DNA from: UBA710 sp051655145
GTDB taxonomy: Bacteria > Bacillota_I > Bacilli_A > Mycoplasmatales > Metamycoplasmataceae
Direction: 5' to 3'
NCBI GenBank assembly: GCA_051655145.1
Contig: JBOFZK010000068.1
Location: 1-64,000, forward strand
DNA length: 64,000 nucleotides
The notes under the pieces are model-generated. The model searched no databases, was not told the origin of the DNA, and worked only from the letters and a program-made list of their open reading frames with translations. Both the position numbers and the translations under genes were made by a program. Shown here in pieces: positions 44,342 to 55,600 of the stretch (its first letter is position 1; every line of letters begins with the position of its first letter).

Positions 44342-44348
44342 AGTAATA

Positions 44349-45206
44349 ATGAAAAAGAAAATAAAATTTTTATTAATTCCATTTGCAATTATTTTGCCCT
44401 CATTTATTTTTGTTTCTTGTGCAGCAGAAACTCCTAAAGAAACAAAAGATATAACTTCTGTAGAATTAGACAATTTTATTAATTGAGATAAAATGTTACA
44501 AAATTTTTCTTTTAAAACAGATGTAACACCTCCTTCAACAACTCTTTATGATTTACAATCAATTAAAAAATTTCAAGGATCTTTTACTTTTGAAAAATAT
44601 AAAGATCCTCAACCAAAAAATTCTTCTACTTTAAATGTTCTTGTTCCTTTTTTTAATTCATTAGGAACTGATATTGTTAATGATGTAGTAATTAATAATG
44701 TAACTAATGATGAAAATTTTGCTTCATTTATATTTGATGTTAAATTAAATAATGCTTTTTTATATAAATATACTGGTAAAAATAATTTTTATTCAACAAA
44801 TAAAAATTTTTCAATATCAATAGCAAACAATAATATAAATTCTTTATTAATTAAATATGGAGTAAATGTAAGAATTGGAAATAATTTTACTATTGAAAAG
44901 ACTGAGATCGAAAACGGAATTTTACAAAATTCTAATTTATCATACAATAATCAAAATCCACCTATTTCTGTAGGGGACTTTATATTAAATCCTCAAGTTA
45001 ATTTTGAAAAGTATATTTATCAAAGTATTCCTATTGAAAGAAATGGTTGAACAATTGATTTTGCAAATAGCGTTTTCGAGCAATCTAAACAAAACAAAAA
45101 TGTTCTTGTTATGAAATTAGTTTTAACTAATCCAACAATATATCCTAACCCTGGAGAATCAATAATAAAAGAAAATATAAGGATATCTGGCTTTAAACTT
45201 CAATAA
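44349..45206 (+). CDS. Lipoprotein, unknown function
   Basis: The protein has 285 residues with a KKK start, a hydrophobic segment and lipobox FVSC at Cys24. The mature chain is Asn/Thr-rich with predicted strands and no family match that I can see. The phosphodiesterase gene follows 2 bases after its stop and is likely co-transcribed. It has the same size class and composition as other surface lipoproteins in the window but no obvious sequence similarity to them. Confidence 0.82.
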
Positions 45207-45208
45207 TT

Positions 45209-45682
45209 ATGAAAACAATTATAATCATTTCTGATTCTCATGGAAATAATAATGAAATTAAAAAAATATTAAATAATAATTTTCATGATATTAGTATTTG
45301 TGCTGGAGATTACGAAACAGATTTAAGTTTTATAAAAGAAAATTTTACATATCATGTAAAAGGTAATAATGATTTTGATGATAATAATACTGATAACTTT
45401 TTTTCAATTGGAAAGTTTAAATTTTTCTTACAACATGGTCATCTATTAGGAAATTATTTTCAATTAGATGATAAAGAATATATGAAAAATTTTTTTGATT
45501 TATATGATGTAGATGTAATTATTCACGGTCATACTCATATAACAAAAATTGAAAAAATAGGTACTAATAAATTTATTATAAATCCCGGTTCAATTACATA
45601 TCCAAGAGGAAATTCGAAAGCTTCATTTATTATTTGTAAAGTTGATGAAAATGATATTAGTTTTGAAATTAAAGAAGTTTAG
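45209..45682 (+). CDS. YfcE/MJ0936-type metallophosphodiesterase
   Basis: The protein has 157 residues with the compact calcineurin-like motif set: IISDSHGN, CAGDYE, KGNNDF, LQHGHLLG and IHGHTHITK. Members hydrolyse small phosphodiesters in vitro; the physiological substrate is unknown. The typical GxxD of the second motif is AGDY, so metal ligands appear complete. Confidence 0.92.
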   Translation: MKTIIIISDSHGNNNEIKKILNNNFHDISICAGDYETDLSFIKENFTYHVKGNNDFDDNNTDNFFSIGKFKFFLQHGHLLGNYFQLDDKEYMKNFFDLYDVDVIIHGHTHITKIEKIGTNKFIINPGSITYPRGNSKASFIICKVDENDISFEIKEV

Positions 45683-45697
45683 CAATTTAATTTATTG

Positions 45698-45703
45698 TAT
45701 AAT
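45698..45703 (+). promoter_or_regulatory. -10 hexamer for YbjQ-like gene
   Basis: A TG-preceded TATAAT lies 9 bases before the ATG at 45713, with no ribosome site. Confidence 0.55.
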
Positions 45704-45712
45704 TTAAGAATT

Positions 45713-45943
45713 ATGATTTTAACAACAACTGATTTGATTCCAGGAAAACAATACGAGATTATTGGTATTATTTTTGGAAATAGAACTATAAGTTTATTTA
45801 ATAAAACAGAAATGGAAAAAGCCATAAGTAAATTAGAAGATCAAGCAGCCAAATTAAAAGCGGATGCCGTTGTAGGAATTAGACCTTATACAGCAGCAAA
45901 TGGAAGTACTTGTATTATCGGTACTGCTGTAAAATTTATTTAA
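45713..45943 (+). CDS. YbjQ/UPF0145 family protein
   Basis: The protein has 76 residues, short for the family (about 100). LTTTDLIPGKQYEIIGIIFG and KLKADAVVGIRPYTA are the family core; members form a pentameric barrel with an unknown ligand. I used the ATG at 45713 rather than the TTG at 45695, because the -10 hexamer lies between them. Confidence 0.8.
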   Translation: MILTTTDLIPGKQYEIIGIIFGNRTISLFNKTEMEKAISKLEDQAAKLKADAVVGIRPYTAANGSTCIIGTAVKFI

Positions 45944-45979
45944 ATTTATTCTTCAAAATCAAAATGATATTTAATTAGG

Positions 45980-45985
45980 TATAAT
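45980..45985 (+). promoter_or_regulatory. -10 hexamer for ffh
   Basis: TATAAT lies 48 bases before the ATG; the leader ends with AAGGAGAAAA, a strong ribosome site. Confidence 0.55.
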
Positions 45986-46033
45986 ATTTTTAAATTTAAT
46001 TAAATTATTAGGTGATTATTTTTAAGGAGAAAA

Positions 46034-47374
46034 ATGTTTGATTTTTTAGGTTCAAGAATTCAAAAAACGATGGCTAATATCAATAAGAAAACTATTCTTA
46101 CTGAAGCTGATATTTTAGAAATAACTAGAGAAATAAAAATGTCTTTATTAGAGGCAGACGTTAATTTATCAGTAGTTAAAGATTTTACAAATTCTGTAAA
46201 AGAAAAAGTTGTTGGGCAAGAGCTTATTAATAAATTAAATCCTTCTCAACAAATGGTAAAAATAATTAAAGAAGAGCTTATTAAAATTTTGGGAACTAAA
46301 GCTCATGAAATAAAAATTGAGAAATCACCTTATATTTTAATGTTAGTAGGATTGCAAGGTGGTGGGAAAACAACTACTGTAGCAAAACTGGCAACTTATT
46401 TAAAAAGAAAAAATAACATTAAAAAAGTTTTATTAATAGCGGCCGACGTTTATAGACCTGCAGCTATTAATCAATTAGCTAAATTAGCAAAAGAAATTAA
46501 TGTAGATCTTTTTGAAAAAGGTGTTGAAGTAGATCCTAGAATAATTGTTGAAGAAGGAATAAGCAAAGCAAGAAGCGAACATTATGATTTGGTAATTATT
46601 GATACAGCAGGAAGGTTATCAATTAATGAAGAGTTAATGACAGAATTAGTTGATATTAAAAAAATAGCCAGACCAAACAAAAGTGTTTTCGTTTTAGATG
46701 CAATGAGTGGACAAGATATTATTAATGTTGCTCAAATATTTAATGATAAATTACAACTTGATGGTTCTATTTTAACAAAGTTAGATTCAGATAGTAGGGG
46801 TGGGGCCGCTCTTTCTGTAACCTATTTATTAAAAATTCCTATTCTTTTTATAGGTACTGGAGAAAGAATAAATAATTTAGATTTATTTCACCCTGAAAGA
46901 ATGGCTGAAAGAATTTTAGGAATGGGAGATGTTTTATCTCTTATTGAAAAAGCGGAATCAGTTATTGACAAAGATAAATCTAAAAAAATGTTTAGAAAAA
47001 TGATGAAAGGTGAATTTGATCTTGATGATTTATTAAATAACCTTAAACAAGTAAGAAAAATGGGAAAAATATCAAAATTAATTAAAATGCTTCCAAATTC
47101 TATAAAAGTTGATGAAAATAAATTAGGCGGAGCCGAAGATAAAATAAAATTATATGAAATTTTAATAAATTCTATGACTAAAGAAGAAAGAAAAAACCCC
47201 AAACTTTTAAAGAACGCTTCTAGAAAAAATAGAATAATTAAGGGTTCTGGAAGAGATATCAAAGAATACAATAAATTACTTAATGATTTTGAAAATATGA
47301 AAAAGAGAATAAAAGAAATGAGTAAGGTTGGCGGGAAAACAGGAGGATTTGATCCTTCCGCTTTTGGTATGTAA
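46034..47374 (+). CDS. ffh: Signal recognition particle protein Ffh
   Basis: The protein has 446 residues. The NG GTPase domain shows GLQGGGKTT, DVYRPAA, DTAGRL and TKLDSDSRGG; the M domain (about 300-446) carries the RNA-binding GSGR segment and ends in a Gly/Met-rich tail. It targets membrane proteins together with 4.5S RNA, whose gene is not in this window. It lies in a plus-strand block with its own promoter. Confidence 0.98.
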   Translation: MFDFLGSRIQKTMANINKKTILTEADILEITREIKMSLLEADVNLSVVKDFTNSVKEKVVGQELINKLNPSQQMVKIIKEELIKILGTKAHEIKIEKSPYILMLVGLQGGGKTTTVAKLATYLKRKNNIKKVLLIAADVYRPAAINQLAKLAKEINVDLFEKGVEVDPRIIVEEGISKARSEHYDLVIIDTAGRLSINEELMTELVDIKKIARPNKSVFVLDAMSGQDIINVAQIFNDKLQLDGSILTKLDSDSRGGAALSVTYLLKIPILFIGTGERINNLDLFHPERMAERILGMGDVLSLIEKAESVIDKDKSKKMFRKMMKGEFDLDDLLNNLKQVRKMGKISKLIKMLPNSIKVDENKLGGAEDKIKLYEILINSMTKEERKNPKLLKNASRKNRIIKGSGRDIKEYNKLLNDFENMKKRIKEMSKVGGKTGGFDPSAFGM

Positions 47375-47387
47375 TTTTTATTTGTTG

Positions 47388-47393
47388 TATAAT
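47388..47393 (+). promoter_or_regulatory. -10 hexamer for the SHOCT-like gene and dnaE
   Basis: A TG-preceded TATAAT begins 14 bases after the ffh stop and 50 bases before the next ATG. Confidence 0.55.
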
Positions 47394-47437
47394 ATGAATA
47401 TAAAAAAGAAAATAATTCAAATTAATTGGAGAAAACT

Positions 47438-47878
47438 ATGTATAAAACAAAAATAATAAATATTAATGGGGTGCCGTCTCAAGTTATAGAGTATCCTCAA
47501 GAACAAACACAAGTTATATATAATAATCAAATTCCTCAAACTCAAATAATTTCTTTTGAGCAAGAATCAATGAGAAATCAACAAAATTTAATGAACCCTT
47601 ATCAACAAAATAGATTTCAACAACAACCACAAATGATTAGTCAAATGCCTCAATTAAGTAATCAATCAGCACCTCAAATGCTTTATACTGAAAGTCAAAT
47701 AGGAAATGAATATGATGATATTCAAGATTCTTCTCTTTTTGAAGATCAATATGGTTCAGAAACAAGAGAAAAATTAAATACTATTAAATTTCTTTTTGAA
47801 ACTAGAGAAATTGATTATGAACAATATTTAAAATTAACTAAAAAATTAGTAGTTGAGGACCTTGAAAAAGTCAAATAA
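47438..47878 (+). CDS. Gln-rich protein with C-terminal SHOCT-like motif
   Basis: The protein has 146 residues. Residues about 1-95 are low-complexity and rich in Gln, Asn, Pro and Met, likely disordered. The last 40 residues, with TREKLNTIKFLFETREIDYE then YLKLTKKLV, match the SHOCT short helical motif usually found at protein C-termini. GGAGAAAAC precedes the ATG. The 3' end overlaps the dnaE start by 17-26 bases, so it is coupled to the replicative polymerase gene. It has no known function. Confidence 0.65.
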   Translation: MYKTKIININGVPSQVIEYPQEQTQVIYNNQIPQTQIISFEQESMRNQQNLMNPYQQNRFQQQPQMISQMPQLSNQSAPQMLYTESQIGNEYDDIQDSSLFEDQYGSETREKLNTIKFLFETREIDYEQYLKLTKKLVVEDLEKVK

Positions 47879-50798
47879 ATTTATTAACCTTCATTTAAAT
47901 ACTGAGTTTTCAATTTTAGAATCATCTATATTAATAGATGAATATTTAAATTATCAATTAAATAATGAATTTGAATATGCTGTAATAACTGAGCATAATA
48001 ATTTTTTTTCATTAGCTGAATTTAAACAAAAATGTGAATCATTAGGGCTTAAGCCCATTTTTGGAATTGATTTAGATATTAATGATTCAAATAAAAATTA
48101 TAGAATTATAGTTATAGCTAAATCTTATGTAGGTTTTCAAAAACTTATTAAAATTAGCTCCTGCAGCACAAATAACAATATCAATTTAGATGAATTAAAT
48201 ATTAATGATTTGCTATTGATAGATCATCCTAAATACGGATTCTTTTCAAATTATAAAAAACAAATTCCAAAAGATTTTGTTTTTTATAATTCTGAGGAAA
48301 TAAATGATAAAAGATCTATTTTAATAAAAGAACAAATATGTCTAAATGAATCTGGAAAAGAAGTAATAAAAGCATTAAATGAAATTAAAAATGGTGAAAA
48401 AATAAAGAAAGAAATAGATGTTTTTTCTCCTTATTCAGAAAATGATGAAATGATTCAAAAAACTAATGATATTGCTAAATCATGTTATTTTGAATTTCCC
48501 GATGATTTTGGTAAGTATAATTTCCCATCATTTATAAATAATGAAAACTTATCTTCATTCGAATATCTTAAAAAGATAATTAATGAAAATATACCTAATT
48601 ATCAAAAACATTTTAAAGATAAAGAAAAAGCAATTAGTAGAATTAAATTTGAATTAGAAGTTATTAAAAAATTAAATTTTTCAGATTATTTCTTAATCAT
48701 ATTCGATATTATAAATTTTGCCAATAAATCTAATATTGCAATAGGCCCAGGAAGAGGATCCGCAGCTTCCTCTATAATTTGTTTTATATTAGGAATTACA
48801 AGAATTAATCCATTAGAATTTGGATTAGTATTTGAAAGGTTTTTAAACCTATCTAGAATATCTATGCCAGATATAGATATAGATATTCAAGATGATAGAA
48901 GAGAAGAAATATTTGAATATATAAGACAAAAATATGGAAACGATCATGTTTGCTTAATAACTACATTCCAAAAATTAAGTGCTAAAAGCGCATTAAAAGA
49001 TATTGCTAAAATTCAAAACATTAAATTTAATGAAATAAATGAAATAACTAAACTTATTAGTACTGATCAAGATTTAGAAACAGCTTATAAAAGTGATGCT
49101 AAATTTAGAGCTAAAATTAAATCAAAAGTTGAATTTGATAGTATTTTAAATTTAGCTATAAAAATACAAAGCTTCCCTAGACAAACAGGAATACATGCGG
49201 CCGGAGTAATAATAAGTAAAGAAAAATTAAATAATGTTATTCCTGTTTATTCAGAAAATGGGAATTTCGTTAGCCAACTATCAATGGATTATTTAGAAAA
49301 ATGAGGATTATTAAAAATTGATTTACTTGGTCTTAAAACATTAACTATTATAAAAAATATAATTGAACTAATTAAAAAAGAAAATCCTTTATTTAACATT
49401 AATAATATTAATTATTCAGATGAAAGCACTTTTAATTTATTAAATAATGGAGATACAATTGGAATATTTCAAATGGAATCTCAAGGGATGATTAATACCT
49501 TAAAAAGAGTTAAAGTAAATAAGTTTCTTGATATTGTAGATATCATATCTCTTTTTAGACCGGGGCCTATGCAAAATATTCAGCAATATATTGATGTTAA
49601 AAATGGTATTCAAAAAATAGAACATATTTCTGATGCTTATGACCAAATAGTAAAAGAAACTAATGGAATTATTATCTACCAAGAACAAATAATGGAAATA
49701 GCTAAAACGATTGCTATTATGTCTTATTCAGAAGCTGATATTTTAAGAAAGGCAATAAGTAAAAAAAATCTAAAAGAAATTACTGATTTAAAATTGAAAT
49801 TTGTAAATGGATCAAAATCAAATGGGTATAGCGAAGATATAGCTAATAGCGTTTTTAATCAAATAGAAAAATTTGCTCAATATGGTTTTAATAAAGCTCA
49901 TGCTGTTTCATACGCAACTCTTACATATCAAATGGCTTTTCTAAAAGCTAAGTTTCCTGTTTTCTTTTATTGCTCAATTTTAAATCCTCTTCCAGGACTT
50001 GAAACAATAAATAATTATGTAATAGAAATGAAAAAATATAAATATGAAGTTTTCTCTCCATTAATAAATAAATCAAACATTAATGTTTATAACGAAGGAA
50101 ATAATATTATATTAACCTTTCAACTTATTAAAGGAATAGGACAAATAGCATCTCAAAAAATAATTGATGAAAGAACAAAAAACGGAAACTTTACTTCTTT
50201 TTTTAATTTTATTGCAAGAGCAAAAAAAAATGGAATAGGTGATTCAATTATCGAAAAACTTATTCTTTCTAATTCCTTAAGAGAATTTGGAAATATGAAA
50301 ACACTTATATCTAATTTAGAAGCTGCTAATTATTATTATGAAAATATTAGTGTTAAATCAAAAACAGATAAAACTATTGTTCTTAATTTTAATGCTGAAG
50401 AAGAACTTTCATTAATAGAAAAAGAAATTGATTATATTTTTGAAGCGAAAAATGAAATAGAGCAATTAGGTGGAATTTATAATGCCTTCCCTACTCTTAA
50501 ATTTGAAAGTGATGATAAATTAGTGAATATTAAAGAAGGTATAGAATATATTCTTTGTTTAATGATTAATAAAATATCAGAAAAAAAAGATAAAAACCAA
50601 AATGAAATAGGAATTATCGAAGTAATGGATTCATCAAAAAAAGAAACTTTTTTTCTCTTTAAAGAAGTATGAGAAAAATATAAAACTGTTTTAAAAGAAA
50701 ACCAAATAATTAAAATTAAAGTAATTAAATATTTTAATTCTTTTAAAAATCAATATGGTTATAAAATTAGGGATATAATGGTTAAAGATGAAAAATAA
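47853..50798 (+). CDS. dnaE: DNA polymerase III alpha subunit, DnaE type
   Basis: The protein has about 980 residues. The polymerase core is clear: GPGRGSAASSIICF, FERFLNLSRISMPDIDIDIQ with catalytic aspartates, FPRQTGIHAAGV, and YQEQIMEIA. There is no 3'-5' exonuclease insert, so this is DnaE rather than PolC. The N-terminal PHP domain is degenerate: NLHLNTEFSILES replaces HLHVHSEYSLLDG and lacks a metal-binding His. No ATG fits; TTG at 47853 or 47862 must start it. It overlaps the following exonuclease gene by 11 bases. Confidence 0.95.
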
Positions 50799-51669
50799 AA
50801 TTTTATTAGTAGATGGTAATTTACTTCTTTTCAAATCATTTTATTCTGTATTTTTAAATAAATCAGAATATAAAAATAGTAAAGGAATTGATACTAGAAC
50901 TATTCATAGATTTTTAAAAACTTTGCTTTCAGTTATAAAACAATTATCAATTGAATTTTGTTTTATAGCATTTGATGCTCATGGAGATAATAAGAGAAAA
51001 GAATTATATTCTGAATATAAAGCAGGAAGATCTAAACCAGATCCTAGTATTTTTGAATATAAAAAATACATATTAAAAATATTAGATGAATTAAATCTAT
51101 TTTGATTTGAAAAAATAGGTGATGAAGCTGATGATTTAATAGCTTCAATTAGAGATCAACTAAAAGAAGAAAATAATTCCTTCTTTGTTTTTTCTGATGA
51201 TCAAGATTTATTACAATTAATTGATACTAATACAAATGTAATAAAGAAAAATAACAAAGAAAAAAAGTATGAAGAAATTAATGTAGAAAATTTTAGTTCT
51301 ATTTTTGATTTTGATCCAATTAAAATTATTGATTTTAAAGCTATTTCAGGCGATCCTTCTGATAATTTACCAGGAATTAAAGGAGTAGGGAAAGTCGGCG
51401 CTACAAATCTATTAAAACAATATGGAACATTAGAAAACATTTATGAAAATATTGATTCTCTTTCATTAGATTTAAAAAATAAATTTATTGAAAATAAGGG
51501 AATCTCTTTTTTATGTAAAAAATTAGCAACCTTAAATCATAATGTTGATCTTAGTTTTATAAAAATAAATGATCTTAAAATAAATCACGATTACAATGAT
51601 TCGTCTTTTAAAACACTTGAAGAATTAGAACTTAAAAATATTATTTCAGAGATTTTAAATAATCACTAG
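50788..51669 (+). CDS. 5'-3' exonuclease (PolA N-terminal domain type)
   Basis: The protein has 293 residues equal to the 5' nuclease part of Pol I. LLVDGNLLLFKSFYS, FDAHGDNKRKELYSEYKAGR, EADDLIAS, FSDDQDLLQL and GDPSDNLPGIKGVGKVGA give the acidic metal sites and the helix-hairpin-helix. It removes RNA primers and flaps. Stand-alone copies are usual in Mollicutes. Its 3' end overlaps the DHH phosphoesterase gene by 29 bases. Confidence 0.95.
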
Positions 51670-52618
51670 CTAATTTATTTGCATCATTAACAAATTTTAG
51701 TATCTCTCTTTTATTTTTTACTTTAGCTCCAGAAGCTAATTGATGTCCTCCACCATTATATTTGCTTGCAAGAATATTTATAGCTGGTCCATTAGATCTT
51801 ATTCTTACTCTATATGTATTATCAATATCTTCTATAAAAAAGATTCAAATTGGAAAATTATCTATATTTGCTAAAAAGTTTACTTTATTTTTTTCATTCG
51901 CATCTAGTTTTAGTTTTTTAGATAGTTCATTTGTAACAACATAATAAATTACATTCCCATTAGTTTTAAAGTTTTTAAGAACTTCACTATTAAACTTTAT
52001 GTCCTTAATATTTCTTTTTTTAAGCTTATTATGAAGTGAAAAAAAATCAAATTTGTTTTCCTCAAGCAGAATAGATGCCATATTATGAGTTCTTGATGAT
52101 GTTTTTTCATAAAAAAATCATCCAGAGTCTGTAATTAAACCAAGATATAAATATTCGGCTGCAATGGGGGTTATTTCTCATTTTAAACTTTTTGCTAATA
52201 ATGTTATTTGTTCACAACTCGAAGAAAATGTAGGATCTACTCATAAAAACTTGTTTTCAGGTAAATCATCACTACTTGGATGATGATCAATTCTTAAAAT
52301 ATTTTTAAATTTGTTTTCTTTAATAACCTCTGCGTTTTGAATTCTATCTAAATTTCCGCAATCTACTATGATTGCAAGGGCTTGAGATATGGTTTTTTTT
52401 GATGGGATTTTATCATGTTTAAAATCCATAAAATTTAGGACATTGAAGCTATTACCAATGGCCAATACTTTTTTTTGCGGAAAATTTGTCTTTAAAAGCT
52501 CTTTAAGACCTAGTTGAGAACCTAAACAGTCTCCATCTGGGTTAATATGATGAAAAATTACTATTATTTCGTGCTCTTCAATTAATTTATTAATTGAGTT
52601 TTTTATTTTTGTTTTCAT
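51641..52618 (-). CDS. DHH-family phosphoesterase (nanoRNase/pAp phosphatase type)
   Basis: The protein has 325 residues. The DHH domain has HHINPDGDCLGSQLGL, IIVDCGN and IDHHPSSDD; the DHHA1 domain ends with YNGGGHQLASGA. Relatives (NrnA, MgpA) degrade short RNA and adenosine 3',5'-bisphosphate. TATAAT stands about 13 bases before the ATG. Convergent overlap with the exonuclease gene is the longest in the window. Confidence 0.93.
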
Positions 52619-52698
52619 TATTTATTAACTAATTATAGTTAAAAGGTTGTAATTTTGGCATATTTTTATTGTAAAATTATTTTTTTGAGGGGATAATA

Positions 52699-55600
52699 TT
52701 GAAAAAACTTTTTAAAGAAGTAATAAAATCATTGGCAAAGTCAAAAGTTCTTATGGTTTGTTTGATGGTATTAATTTTTTTATCATCTAGTTTTTTTACT
52801 TTATTTTCTGACATTGCAAAAAATTATTCTAACGATTTTAATAACTATAAAAACGTTTCAAAAGCGCATGATTTAACTGTTGATTTAAACATTAAAAACA
52901 ATAATAAAAGACCAGATAAATTTTATTTAGATACTTCTTCTCTTTTTTATTCTGATGTAAATAATGTTAATGTTGAGAGTGATATTATTGTTTCTCCTTT
53001 AATCTTGGAAACAAATACTACAGATCCTAATGATAAAAATAAATATTTTAAAATATCAAATATTATTCCTAGTTTAGCCGGACTAAATGATTTTTATATT
53101 AGCTTAGAGGAATTTTATAGTTTTTTAAAAATCAATCCATTAATTTTTGATTTTATCAATTCTTCTAACTTTCCAACAGAACAAATCGAAATTACTAAAA
53201 ACTTTTTTTCACAATATAATTTTAAAAAGTTTTCAGCTCCAGGGCAATTATTAGCTGGGAATGCTTTTGAACTTAGAACAACAGATTCTTTTATATCTTT
53301 TAATAATTCTTTAAATCAACCATTAAAATTATCTGATTTAGTTACAATTTTAAATAATGGTTTTAGAGTTTCTGATACTATTTCAGGAGTAAAAAATATT
53401 TTTGTAAATATTAAAACTAAAGAAGCTTCTATATCTTTAAATGATAAAAAAGAATGAGCAATTCAAAATGTTCTTTATATAATTAAAAGTTCAGATGTAG
53501 CAAAGTTTTTAGGATTTAAAATTAAAGATCCAAGATTTGGAATTTATGAAGTAGATCCAAATACAACTATTTCAAAAAATGCTTTTTTTACTCCCACAAC
53601 AAATTCAACATATGTAAAATTAAATCCTAATGCAACATGAAATAAAACTTTTAAATTAAGCACAAATAATGTTTTTGCTCAAGAAATAATAGCAAGTCAA
53701 AAAGCAGAGCCTATTTTTAATTTAAATAATAACTTTTTTATAAAAAAAGATTGAATACAAAAGAAGAAAATTATTAATACTTTTACTTTAAAGCTTGATC
53801 AATTAACTTATGATTTTGAAATGGGCGCTGAGGAAAATAAAGAATGAGGAGGATCATATTTAGATTTTATTAATAGCATTAAAAATGACAATATTAAAAA
53901 GAGATATTTTAGTAAAAATGCTTTTTGAGAGAAAAAAAATTATATTTTTAATGCAGATATAAATGGTCAAATAATAGATAAAAATAAATTTACAGTAACT
54001 AAAGCGGAATTATTAAATGTTGACTTAAATAAACAAATAATTTCAACAAAAAACCCACTTAAAAAAAGTACTATATTATTAGAATTAAGAAATAACGATA
54101 TTATTTCTCCTGACGAATATAACAAAATAATTAATGATATTTCAGGAAATGATGCTTCATTATTATTAAATAATATTAAAAATAATGAGGGAACAGTAAG
54201 AAAAGTAAATGAAATTAATTCTTTTGTAGAAGATAAAATTGATTCAAATATTTTTAATGGAATTAATTCTCTTGTAGGGGATAATAACGTTTCATTAAGG
54301 GAAACAGTAAGTATTAAATCAGAAAATAATTTATTCAATCTGGTTAATTTAGGTGATAAAAATAAAGAAATAAAAATTGGTAAAAATTCTTTTAATACAA
54401 CCAATGTTAATACTCTTTATAATGAAGAAAAAAATGGAACAAATTTATTATTTAATTCTTCTCTTTATTTCGATCCTAAAAGTAAAGAATCATTGCAATC
54501 TTTTACTCCAGAAATAATAAGTAAAATTTTTTCTGGATATTCCCTTGAATCTAGTTATTTAAATCCTATATTCTATTTTGGAAATTATAAATTTTTTGAT
54601 ACTAAAAATAATGTTTATGTTACATTAAATTCGCAAAAAATTCTTCTTCTAGAAAGAATGGTTGATAATGTTAAAAAATTCGTTGGTATTACATTAAATC
54701 CAATTGAAAATAAATTTGTTCTTCTAACTTCTGTAAGTAGTCCTTTTATAAATTGAAATGTAATTGAAAATTCTTCATTTGATAATACAATTGAAAATCT
54801 TAATAAATTAATATTTACTGAAAAATGAAGTTTTGCTGAAGAAAATCTTAGTGGAAAAAAAGTTGATCTTATAGGTGAATTTGGTTGAGCTATTCAAGAT
54901 AAGAATTATTCTAATAAATTTTATGTTCCTTTAAGAATATTACTTCCTTCTTCAGAAATAATTCAAGATTACCAAAACGGAAATGGATTTAAACATTTTA
55001 GTGATAATTTAGAAAATTATTTAACTACATCTCTAGATGGTGTTGTATCGCCTTTTGATATAAAGATATTAACAGATGCAACTAATCAATCATTTACAAA
55101 TTACGGATTTGGAAATGCTCTTATGCCACCTTCTGTTTTAACAAAAAATGTATTATTAAAATCTGTGCTAGGAATTCCATACCATGCTGCTCTTTATGAT
55201 CAAAAAGATTATTTAGGTAATTTATTAAATAGTATTTTAAATTCTAAAAAAGGTACAGTTGATGAAAACCTTACTTCTTTAACAATTATATTTAAAAACT
55301 TCTTCAATATAAATATTGATTTTAATAGCTTAGCAACAAGATTTTTTGTTGATAAAAATATATTTTTTAGTGACCTTTCTTCTTTACTTTCATCTATAAA
55401 TATTGACAAATTTTTTATAGAGTTTTTTGAATCATTTTTTAATAATCAAAATGAGAGCAATAAAGCTATTGGTATCGGAGATTATTTACCTTTTATATTA
55501 AAAAATGTAAATGAGAATAGATTTAAAGAAAGTATCAAAAAAATAATTACAAATGTAAATTGAGGAAATATTTTTAAAACTATTTATGATAATTTGAGTA

